Source: Gongronella butleri (taxonomy: Eukaryota; Mucoromycota; Mucoromycetes; Mucorales; Cunninghamellaceae). From it: a stretch of 64,000 nt of DNA. Position numbers and translations under genes: made by a program. The DNA lies in assembly GCA_025201375.1 (NCBI GenBank), contig JAIWZP010000014.1, positions 62,001 through 126,000 on the forward strand. Reading direction: 5' to 3'. This document shows positions 12,428-21,463 of the stretch, in pieces. A model generated the notes under the pieces. It made no database searches and was not told the origin of the DNA. It saw nothing but the letters and a program-made list of their open reading frames with translations. Every line of letters begins with the position of its first letter. Positions within the stretch are counted from its first letter, which is position 1.

Positions 12428-12610
12428 TTTCTCCTTCAAGATTTTGCCTTTTGTCATCTTTTGTACTTTTGAACAATGAAAACGCAAGACCCCAACACAC
12501 ACACAGCTAGTAGAACATTTAGGTCAAAGAGACGTACAAATGGAGTTTTGTGGGATCATTTGGGATTTGGGGGGGGGGGGGTATGGCTCTTTTTTGTTTC
12601 TTTATGCAGT

Positions 12611-13632
12611 CTATTCGTAGTCAAACAGGTAGGTGAATGCCTCGCCGACATTATGCTCGTTCATCCACTTTTTCAGCATGGCAAGGTCATTGTGGTTCTT
12701 GAATTTGCCTGACGCCTCAAAGATCAATTCCTGCATATCGTGGAAAATCCGATGTTCGTCCAGCTCGGCCATGGACGCCACGGTGAACCGCTGCTGCCAC
12801 CTTGTGCTGATCTTTTTGTGTCCTGCGGGAATATCGCTCCATGACACGGTCTTGATGTCCTTTAAAAACGCATTGACGTCCTGAAAGAAAGAAAACAAAA
12901 ACAGGACGGGCGTTTGGTGAGCCAATTTTTTTTCTTTTTTTTTCAATTGCAACGGCATCTCACCTTTTCGGTGCCCTCAAGACAAAGACAGCCGGGCTTG
13001 CCGGCAAAGAGAAAGCCAGTCAGCTTGTATCGTGGTGCCCAATCGACAATGTTTCCGCGCTTTTCGCGTGTATAGATCATGGGGAACCAGAGCCATTCGC
13101 GGATGGCGGCAATGGGGCCCTGCGGTGCACTTTCGGCGGCGGCGTCCGTGGCCGCCTTGTCGTGCCACGCGTCGGCAAGCGGCTGTGCCAGGTGGCGCAT
13201 GCTGTCCACAAGCGTCGTCACCACAAACGCCGTTTCCAATTCGGGATCGTCGTGCATGATCTTGGCACGCGTCGCATGACACTCCTCGGACAGATGTTGC
13301 TGATCCGCGCGGCCCAGCCACGAATTCTCGCTTGACGGCAGCGCCACGTCCAGCGCACTGCCATTGTCCGTGCCCAATGGCACGCGCATCTGCAGCACAA
13401 ACGTCGCACCCGTCGATTCCAGCGGCACGCGCACTTGGAAACACAGCGCGCTATGTGCCGCAAGCGACGCGCTTAGTGCTACACACCCATCCGCCTCGTC
13501 GCTGCGCTGCAGCTGCTCATATAAATTCGCATCGTCGTCAGAACACCATCGAAACTCGTCGCCAAAATACATCGATTCAATAATCTGCACCTGGCCAAGC
13601 ACGTGCACCAATGCATCCGCAGTCAATGCCAT
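12611..13632 (-). CDS. RWD domain-containing protein (RWDD2-like, DUF1115)
   Basis: Minus strand, exons 13632..12964 and 12880..12611, 312 aa. The N-terminal RWD domain (about 1-135) contains FGDEFRWCSDDDANLYEQ and a FQVRVPLES strand pair. The C-terminal domain has the RWDD2/DUF1115-type FPMIYTREKRGNIVDWAP and KLTGFLFAGKPGCLCLEG strings, followed by FLKDIKTVSWSDIP. RWD domains are protein-protein interaction folds related to E2 enzymes; the role of this subfamily is not established. The stop is 183 bp from the end of the convergent auxilin gene. One intron of 83 bp (12881-12963) was read from GTGAG..CAG on the minus strand. Confidence 0.85.
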
Positions 13633-14138
13633 CTTTCTTTTGCCAAGAAAAAAAAAAAAGGAGAACGTGGGGTATGTGTTGAAAAAAAAAAGGCGAAAAA
13701 AGGTACTGTAAACAAAAAAAGGAAACAAAAAGTGGCTGGCCCTTTCTCTGGCGCGGGGAAAAAGAGAACATTGTGACGTGATGCCTATTGGCTGCCCCAG
13801 ACCGCCGGATCAATACAAAAACAAGGACCGCTGCGGGCCCTGGGGATATTCTTTTTGTTCCATTTTCATGGGCACCAGGCACAAAAAAAAAAAAAAAAAA
13901 AAAAACGAATCGCTCCATGAGAGATTGCGTTTGAGCTGTGAGCCGCCGCAGCCCGCAGCTTGTGGGTAAGACCATTAAAAAAAAAAAGGCGATCAAGCAA
14001 ATTGCACAGCCACTTGGAATGAAGCACCAGCCTAATAAGCTGCTGCGACACGTCTTGTGTCACACCGAGACAAAAACGACATATAAAAAGGGGCTGATAT
14101 CTATATTTTTTATTTTTATTTTCTGCAATAAATTCAAG
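13633..14138. promoter_or_regulatory. Divergent promoter region
   Basis: 506 bp between two divergently transcribed genes, likely holding both promoters. A22 near 13881-13902 and a TATAAAA-like element (CATATAAAAAGG, about 14080) about 55 bp upstream of the plus-strand ATG are the only notable signals. Confidence 0.4.
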
Positions 14139-14561
14139 ATGGTTGGCGCCGTGACCGAAAAAACGTTTCAAGAAATTTGTGATTTGATTTTCAGAACCAA
14201 TGCGACGAATGAGCCTGGCTTTTGGGTGCTGTATGAGCACGGGACGGCTGTCCACTTTGGACCCCAGACGTTTGAGACGCGCGACCAGCTCGTGGCTGCC
14301 GCCAACGAGCTGATAGGTGTCGAAGTGTGTGTTGGCACACCCACTGCCGATTTCAATCCGCTGCAGCTCAATTTCACCACCGACGGCAAGCAGGTGTATT
14401 TTGTCGCCTACAGCGAGCCATCCACCATGGGCACGCTCATGACGAGTGGGGCCACCGCAGACGACTTTTTTATTGGCATCCAAGGCCGTGAAAAGAGGCG
14501 CCTCGACTGCGAAGAAAAGAAGATTTGTACCACATCCTTTGATTTTGCTGCTGCTCAATAA
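14139..14561 (+). CDS. Small hypothetical protein, 140 aa
   Basis: An intronless ORF that starts 50-60 bp after a TATAAAA box and ends in TAA directly before A-rich sequence. Composition looks genuinely coding (mixed secondary structure: KTFQEICDLIFRTN, then GFWVLYEHGTAVHF, FNPLQLNFTTDGKQVYFVAYS). There is no signal peptide or membrane segment. Alternating strands and helices with aromatic-rich turns suggest a small soluble alpha/beta domain. I do not recognise a family and assign no function. The C-terminal 25 residues are polar and contain two Cys (DCEEKKIC). Confidence 0.7.
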   Translation: MVGAVTEKTFQEICDLIFRTNATNEPGFWVLYEHGTAVHFGPQTFETRDQLVAAANELIGVEVCVGTPTADFNPLQLNFTTDGKQVYFVAYSEPSTMGTLMTSGATADDFFIGIQGREKRRLDCEEKKICTTSFDFAAAQ

Positions 14562-14858
14562 AAAAAAAAAAATAAAAAAAAAAGGGCCAGTGCCAGCGTG
14601 TCTGCCCTTTGCCAACTGATTGGACATGTTCAACAAAGCCCGCTCAGCCCTTGTGCGCGTCAAAAAAAAAAGGGGAAAGCGTGACATAGCCGCTTGGAAA
14701 CCGATGATCACCGATTAAATTCATTTTGACAGATCCATTCGGGTAACTTTTTGTGGATTCTGAAGCATTGATCCCATCGACGTACACAGACTTTATGCTG
14801 GCATGTGTTTTTCTAGGGTGGCCATGTGGCGTAATTATTCAGGTCCCACGCTGTGTTA

Positions 14859-14861
<3 letters not shown>
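14562..14861. other. Intergenic spacer
   Basis: Short spacer with A-rich runs directly after the stop of the 140-aa gene. I see no gene in it. Confidence 0.4.
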
Positions 14862-14945
<84 letters not shown>

Positions 14946-14962
14946 TCTCTCTCTCTCTCTCA
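14862..14962 (+). repeat. (CT)n microsatellite
   Basis: About 100 bp of almost pure CT dinucleotide, broken by a single CA near 14939-14940, ending about 70 bp before the ATG at 15033. Shorter (TC)n tracts sit at the same position relative to other genes here (6390, 21410). Confidence 0.95.
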
Positions 14963-15032
14963 CTCTTTCATTTTTTTTTTGTCACTCCCTCTCCCCCATC
15001 CCATACCTCTTCTTTTTCTCCCCCCTTCCATC

Positions 15033-15875
15033 ATGGGAACCGGAGTGCCTTTTTCGCCTGAACAATGGAACAAAATTAAGCGGCTTGTTGGTTTCGGCCT
15101 GCCCTTGCCCGCGGTCGCGATCGCTTGTCACGTCTCTCAAAGCAGTGTCGCAAAAGCCAGACGAGAAGTCAACAAGGAGAATGACACGTCTTTAACCTTT
15201 GTCCTCACAAGGGAAGAGAGGCTACAAACAGCAAGAAACCTTTTATCGGGTGGCATTCCAGGGTTCAGGGTCGCACCGCTGCTTGAATTGTCTTTGGAGG
15301 ACATTTATGCCGTGCTCAAAAAGTATAAGATTGTCGTCCCAGCCGTCAGCGTCGGCCTAAATGCCCCAGCAGCCACCAGCCGCAGCGAAATGACACGAGA
15401 TCAACTGGAGCAAGTCAAGAAACTCCTGTGTGAAGGCCTGAATACGCGTCGCGTCGTCGCAGAAACCCAGGTTTCCCTGGAAGCCGTCTATTGGGTGAGA
15501 AGCAAGCTGTTCCTAAAGAATACAAAAGGTGCTCCGCCACTTTCCCCGTCACTGCCACTGCCACTTTCGCCAACACTTCCTCTGTCACTTCCTCCGCCAC
15601 TTCCCCTGTCTCCTACCTCGTCGCGTTCCCCGTCGCTTCACCAGGTTCTTCCCCCGCTTGCGGCAAAGATGGACAACAGCAAATTGCCTTTGCTCGCCCC
15701 AAAAAGGCCGGGGTCGGCCGCCTATAGGCGCCGTGCCCTCACAGCCAATGGAAAGAAACGCAAAAGACGCGAACAAACGTTGAGCGAAGAAAAAAAAATT
15801 GCAATTCGACGCCTTCTTGATACTGGGAAGACAATGGCTCAAGTTGCCACCGCCGCTGGCGTCTCCGTGTCGTAA
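15033..15875 (+). CDS. Helix-turn-helix repeat protein; fourth HTH cut by a stop or a splice donor
   Basis: 280 aa from the ATG just after the CT microsatellite. Four homologous HTH units of homeodomain-like/transposase type are visible: residues 7-46 (FSPEQWNKIKRL..VSQSSVAKARR), 58-102 (LTREERLQTARNLL..LSLEDIYAVLKK), 120-163 (MTRDQLEQVKKLL..VSLEAVYWVRSK) and 250-280 (LSEEKKIAIRRLL..AGVSVS). A Pro/Ser-rich linker and a basic KKRKRR patch lie between units 3 and 4. The TAA at 15873-15875 falls inside the recognition helix of unit 4; the frame resumes as VYKTRKEIEQMATTV and ends at TGA 15921-15923. The same bases form a perfect GTAAGT donor at 15872, with a plausible CAG acceptor near 15984. 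Either way unit 4 is altered. It is a DNA-binding protein, probably derived from a transposase. Confidence 0.7.
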   Translation: MGTGVPFSPEQWNKIKRLVGFGLPLPAVAIACHVSQSSVAKARREVNKENDTSLTFVLTREERLQTARNLLSGGIPGFRVAPLLELSLEDIYAVLKKYKIVVPAVSVGLNAPAATSRSEMTRDQLEQVKKLLCEGLNTRRVVAETQVSLEAVYWVRSKLFLKNTKGAPPLSPSLPLPLSPTLPLSLPPPLPLSPTSSRSPSLHQVLPPLAAKMDNSKLPLLAPKRPGSAAYRRRALTANGKKRKRREQTLSEEKKIAIRRLLDTGKTMAQVATAAGVSVS

Positions 15876-16071
15876 GTGTATAAGACAAGAAAAGAAATCG
15901 AGCAAATGGCAACAACGGTGTGAAAATGAACGGCACTGTAGCAAAAGTCCCCACGGCTTTTTTTTACCTTTGTCATCAATACAGTATACGTATAAAATGA
16001 TTTGCTATCGCCTAAAAAAGGGACCCAGTAGCGCGTCAAACGTGTCAAATAAAAAAGGTGATCATCTTACA

Positions 16072-16096
16072 TACTGTACTGTACTGTACTGTATGA
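16072..16096 (+). repeat. TACTG pentanucleotide tandem
   Basis: Four to five consecutive TACTG units (ATACTGTACTGTACTG...) leading into TATGATAG. It belongs to the wider TACAGTA/TACTGTA cluster. Confidence 0.85.
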
Positions 16097-17342
16097 TAGC
16101 GAAAATTCATTACAAAGATCCAACAAAATAAACAGTGACAAATCTAATCGTTCCATACAAAACAGCGAAAACTACAGTATTATACAGTATGATAGCTCTC
16201 GCGTCTATCATACTCTGCCAACACAAATGTCGCATTTTCCGCCAAAGCCAAATGTCGAGTCTTGGCTTTTTACGTAAACAGTAGGTAACAGTAGTATGAT
16301 ACTGTATGTCATTTTCGTTGCTACAGTAAACAAAAAGCATCTCCATCCAAGATCAGATGCAAATAGCACGGCGATACGCCATGAAAATAGAAATGCGGAT
16401 GACTGAAATGTCAGGGGCCGGCATGGGCCCCGCGACCTGATAACGCCCATTGGACACCAAGGCCAATTACAGTAGAATGCCGCTATATCGGTAGCCTCTA
16501 TACTGAATCACACCTGTGAATGAAAAGGACAATGATAGGACTAAAGGTAGGCTTTTACTGTATGTCAAAAAGTCAGAGAGAGAGAAAAGAAAGGGAAAAT
16601 AGAGGGGAAAGAGACGTTTAAATAGGCTACCGTATGGAAATAGGCTATGAGGCGAATTAGATGTCAGGCATGACCCTCAGAGCGTGTGTGCAACTGAGCT
16701 TAAATGCAGGTCTGATCTGCTGCGCATCATCCAGATCAATGCCAAATTTGACAACAGACCGGTACGTACAGTAGTTCTCGTCGGCAACGGATTGGCGCGA
16801 TTTTAACGTGTCGAAAGCACTTCGAATGAGACCTGTTTCACAGATGGATGGCCAAAATTCGCAGAGAAAATCCACTTTTTCTTCAAAATCTTTGATTGCG
16901 GTTTGTTCGACAAAGGTCTAGTCAACCCCGCAGGTCTTCATCGCAGTTTTACTAACAAACAGGGGGACAAAGCATCTAATGGGATGGCTTGCAGCGCGCT
17001 TGCGTGGGTTTAGCTTTTTGCATCGGTCATTTCACCAGCCTGCAGCTCAGCCGCCACTCAGCGCACAAAAATGTGCAAAATGAAAAATAAAAAAAAATCC
17101 ATGCAATCCACCACGTTAATTTGGAAGTGTCAAATCTTAAATTTTTGCAAAAAAATCTTGCCTCAAGTAGGCATTTTTCTTAGTCGATCGCCGTTCATGC
17201 GTCACTCTTTGCGCCTTTTTCTCAAGCTGGGGCGACCTGCCATTTTGTCTACCAATAGTAAATGGTCGGAGTTGCCTGTTTGGGATGCATTGATCACTCG
17301 GAGCTCGAAATTCCTCAAATTTGGCATTTTCTGAGATTGAAA

Positions 17343-17382
17343 TGTGTGACCCCTGAATGACCCCTGCGTGACCCCTGAATTT
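17343..17382 (+). repeat. Short tandem of TGACCCCTG units
   Basis: Three near-identical units GTGACCCCTGAA / TGACCCCTGC / GTGACCCCTGAA lie in direct repeat, just left of dispersed repeat family 2. Confidence 0.8.
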
Positions 17383-17404
17383 TTCAAAAGTGGTCGTAGC
17401 GCTT

Positions 17405-17655
17405 TGGGCGTTTACGTAAGCTTTTTTGCTGCAAATTTTGCGCTGAATGCGATACAGGTATTTCTGAGTGGGGTCGGCCAAGCAGATGGTGAGATAAATG
17501 CAAAGCAGCTTAAAGTGAAGGTTTTTGGAATTTACACGCTCAAAAAAAATCGGGCGGACACGTCGCAAGCACCGGGCTGTAGTTCGTGCTGTGACGCGAT
17601 TTTCATCAGCGGGCAGGTAAACTGTAAAAAAATTCTGGAGGCACAACGAGCCGGC
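17405..17655 (+). repeat. Dispersed repeat family 2, copy A
   Basis: Aligns with 39708-39962 in the same orientation. Shared blocks are AAGCTTTTTTGCTGCAAATT/GCTTTTTTGTTGCAAATT, TTTTGCGCTGAAT, GG.TCGGCCAAG/GGATCAGCCAAG, TTTTTGGAATTT, CTC.AAAAAAAATC, GATTTTCATC.GCGG and TTCTGGA.GCACAAC. Both strands stay partly open, but no product is recognisable, so I treat it as a non-coding or decayed element. Confidence 0.7.
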
Positions 17656-18203
17656 AAAATTTGGGTAACACGCTTTTTGTTTTTAAATGCAATACGTATT
17701 TTTAATTTTTTATGCAGTGTGCGCGCTGCTGCAGGCGGAGCAGGCCTGCAGGCATTGAATTAACAGCACATGTGAATTCTGTACACGGAGATCGATCGAT
17801 GAACAGATCAAATATGATAATTTACAGTATTTGTGTTTACAGTAAAATTCAAAGCGGATGAAAACGACGCCTTTGCGGTGCATTAATGCTCGATCATTGC
17901 GGTTTGTGGACTAAGTTTTTTTTTTCAGACGACCATTGGAAACGCTTCACGCTTGCAGTATCGAATTCTTTAAACTTGTGAGGTATAGGATCATAGCAGC
18001 AGCGTATGATAGAACAGCGGAAATAATAAAAATTTGTAAGATAAATCAGGTGACGAGCGAGCGCGTCGTGGGTGGGTAGCTCCGCGCTGCGCAGGTTGGG
18101 ATCAAACACTAAAAAGGAAGCGCGCGCGGAGCTCTTTTGCCTCCGCTCTTTCTTTCCCATTTCTTTCCCCCATTTTGTCTCGTGTGCCCTTTTTATCGCG
18201 ACA
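17656..18203. other. Spacer upstream of VPS33
   Basis: AT-rich, with two more TACAGTA-type motifs near 17822-17843. No gene is seen. The last 100 bp become C/T-rich before the VPS33 start. Confidence 0.4.
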
Positions 18204-20993
18204 ATGAGCCAGCCAACCGCGCATTTGGGCCAGACGCACTTGAAGATTGACAAGCTGCGCGACCTGGCTAAGAAGGAGCTGCCAGACATTCTCGACAAGG
18301 TGAGGGGCCAGGTGTCGATGGCCGCGAATTCTCAGCAATGTGACTTATTCACGCCCCCCCTTTTTTTTTTTACTTTTTCTTCTTGCCAATGCACTTACTA
18401 GATACGCGGCAAGAAGGCGCTCGTCCTCGACCCACAATTGACGGGACCATTGAGCCTGCTCACCGAGTTTCAGCTGTTAAAAGTAAAGCGTGTGGCTCGA
18501 GAAGCCATGTTTAAACACGGTTTTATGAACATTTCGTTTTTTCTTTTGTTTTATTCCAGGACCACGGTGTCGAGAAGATCTACCATCTCGACGCTTCCCC
18601 GTTGGAGGATGAGTGCCCTGGTATTATCTACATCTGTCGCCCAAAGATGGAGTATATGCGGTATATCGCCAGTCATATCCGCCACTGGACGGCGCAAGCG
18701 AAAAAACTGGATTGCTGGCTGTTTTTCGTGCCTGAGCGGTCCTTGGTGTGCGAGCGCGTCCTGGAGGAGGAGGGCGTAAAGGGCGACATCACCATTGGCG
18801 ATTATGCCATGAATTGGATCCCCTACGAGGACGACCTCATCTCCATGGAACTCGAGCCGTCCACCTGGAAGGATATTTATCTAGACGGCGACACCACATC
18901 CATTTATTACGCGGCGCGCTCTCTTATGCAGCTCCAATCGATCTATGGCTTGTTTCCGCGCATCGTCGGCAAGGGTGACGGTGCAAGGGTAAGCAAAAAT
19001 GGCCAGCAGCAGCGCGTTTTTTTGATCCCTTTTTTTTTTTTGTGTGTGTGTGTGTGTGTATGTGTGGCTCGCTAGCTTCTTGCCGAGCAATTGTTACGGA
19101 TGCGGCGCGAGCAGACAATTCACCACAAAACGAGTTCGGTGCTTCCTTCATTGTTGAACTCTGTGTCGAACCACGTAGACCAGTTGATCATCATCGACCG
19201 GCACACAGACATCATCACGCCACTGTGCACGGAGCTGACGTACGAGGGCCTGATTGACGAGACAATGGGCATTCGCCACGGATTTGTCGAATTGGATGCT
19301 GCGCTCGTCACACCGCCTCCCCCGCCGTCGGGCGCGACCCCAGGCACGTCCGCCGCCGCCGCACCACCACCTCCACCGGTCAACGTTGCCGGAAAAAAGA
19401 AGAAATACGTGCTCAACGCGTCGGACAAGCTGTTTTCACAGCTTCGCGACCAAAACTTTGCCGTTGTCGGCGGCATGCTCAACAAGTTGGCAAAACGCAT
19501 CAACGAGGGCTACGAGGTACGTTGATTTCCACCCCCCTCGGGGGCCCTTGCTCCTTTTCTTTCTCACCATTTTTTGTTCTTTTTCCTTTAGGAGCGCCAT
19601 CATGCCAAGACCGTGGCTCAGATCCGCGACTTTGTTAGCCGCTTAGGTGACCTGCAGCAGGAGCATCAATCTTTGCGCATCCGTAAGGTCTTTTGGAGAG
19701 CTGAATCGATAGCAAAATTAGGCAAACAAGAGCATTGACGCGTTTTTATGACTAGACACGACCATTGCCGAGCATATCATGGAATATACCATCACGGACG
19801 AGTTTAACAAGATCTTGGAGGTCCAGCAGAGTAAGTCTATTTATGTCCAAAAAAGAGGATGGGCTAAAATTCTCTTTTTTTAGATGTTGTTGCTGGCATT
19901 GATGGTACACGCGAGCTAGACTACCTCGAGGAGATGATCAACAAGCAAAAGCCCTTTATCCAGGTGCTGCGCTTGCTCTGTCTGATGTCTGTGGCACAGG
20001 GTGGGCTCAAATCAAGGGTGTACGATCATTTTGAGCGCGAAATTGCTCAGGTACGACATGTCCACACGCGTCAATTTCGGTACTGACGCGTCGTTTTTAT
20101 TTATTTTTGGAATAGACCTATGGATACGAGCATGTGAACACGCTGCACCGTTTGACAACGCTTGGACTTTTGACGCGGCGCACAACGTCCGGCCCGTCGT
20201 CACGCAATGCATTTGCGCAAAGCCGACGATTGCTGCGACTGATTGTGGACGACGTGAATGAATTCCACCCGAATGACATCTCGTACGTGTACTCTGGGTA
20301 CGCGCCATTGAGCGTCCGGCTCGTGCAGTGCGCACTGCACAAACTTGGCCCACTGCCGTCGTCTTCGGCCGTCATGAGCGCCTTGTCCACGACGGGCGCA
20401 AGCACCGCCAGTCTCCTGTCGTATGTTGGCGCGCCCAGCATCAACAGCAATGGTAGCAATGACTCGGACCACACAAAGATGACCACCGGCAACAAGCCGC
20501 TCATGCAAGGCGTCTCCATCAAAAATGGCTGGGAAGGCTATGACGATACCCTAAAGTCGCTGCCCGGCAAGGCATTCGAGATCAACCAGGCCGGCGAATA
20601 CGGATCAGAGACAAATGCCGCCATGGCGCGTGCCAAAAGTAAAAAAAGGGACAAAATCAAAACATTGAAAGCGTGATGCTCATTTATTTTTTTCTCTCTC
20701 TCTCACTCCCAGAACACGCCACCGGACAACCTCGGACGACCATTGTCTTTTACCTGGGCGGATGTACACACACGGAAATCTCGGCGATCCGCTTCTTGGC
20801 GCAACATGACGAAGGTAAAAAAAAAAAAAGGGGGGGGGATGACAGAGACGCGACTTTTGACACTTTTTTTTTATGTATAGGCCGAGAATACTTGATTGCC
20901 ACGACACAGGTGATCAACGGCAATTCCTTGTTGCAACCACTTTTGGAACCCAGGCAGCGATCGTCATCGGCCGATGCTAACGCGGGTGCATGA
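18204..20993 (+). CDS. VPS33: Vps33, Sec1/Munc18 subunit of HOPS/CORVET
   Basis: join(18204..18299, 18402..18482, 18560..18988, 19076..19516, 19592..19682, 19756..19830, 19884..20050, 20116..20638, 20713..20814, 20881..20993), 705 aa. Family strings include [95 protein letters not shown] and, near the end, [20 protein letters not shown] proteins of this type clamp assembling SNAREs during vacuolar/lysosomal fusion within the HOPS and CORVET tethering complexes. A Pro/Ala-rich insertion (about residues 275-300) interrupts the SM fold after HGFVELDAA; such loops vary in the family. All ten exons keep phase. The acceptor at exon 4 follows a (TG)n tract. Confidence 0.93.
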
Positions 20994-21463
20994 TTTATTT
21001 TATTTTTTTTGTACCTGAAACGCCATTGGGGTTCAATAAACAAGGAGTGACAGGTGTGAACCTTTTTTTTTTTTTTTTTCGAGGGCGTGGCTTCCGTCCA
21101 CAGGGTGTGGGGGGGGGGGGAGCAACACCACGGCGATGGCCACACAAGAGGGGGAAAATGGAAGAGCAAATTTCCACATTTGTGCAACAGTTTTAGACTC
21201 GCGCGGTGTTGCGCTTCGACTTTTTACAATTTCCACCCCCCAAACTGGAAGAGTGGGCGAGAGAAGGGAAAAAAAGGAGGAGTTTGTGAATAAACAAAAC
21301 CTTTTCGTGTCCTTTTTTTCTTTTATCCTTCTTTTCCCTTTTTTTTTTTTTTTTTTTTCTTTTAGTCTGCTTTTGTTTGTTGCCCTGGGCCAATTGGGGT
21401 GACTCTCTTTTTTCTCTCTCTCTCTCTCTTTCCTTTCTGGCTGCTCGCTTATTGTAGAAATTT
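20994..21463 (+). promoter_or_regulatory. Spacer and promoter/5' leader of the SSN6 gene
   Basis: Contains T19 (21061-21079), G11, T20 and (TC)n tracts, then CTTATTGTAG directly before AAATTTATG. The TTGTAG suggests a splice acceptor, so a 5'-UTR intron probably ends about 6 bp before the start codon. Confidence 0.45.

Larger units (their letters stand above)
15924..17404. other. Gene-poor spacer rich in TACAGTA/TACTGTA motifs
   Basis: No gene is supportable. The interval carries many copies of the heptamer TACAGTA or its reverse complement, or close variants (near 15980, 16075-16095 in tandem, 16173, 16183, 16310, 16322, 16469, 16557, 16768), many followed or preceded by TATGATA(G/C). More occur near 17822-17843. 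Confidence 0.6.

Noticed and set aside
17137..17646. 169-codon minus-strand frame
   Set aside because: Overlaps dispersed repeat family 2. The similarity to the second copy is at nucleotide level in both strands, so a coding role is not supported.
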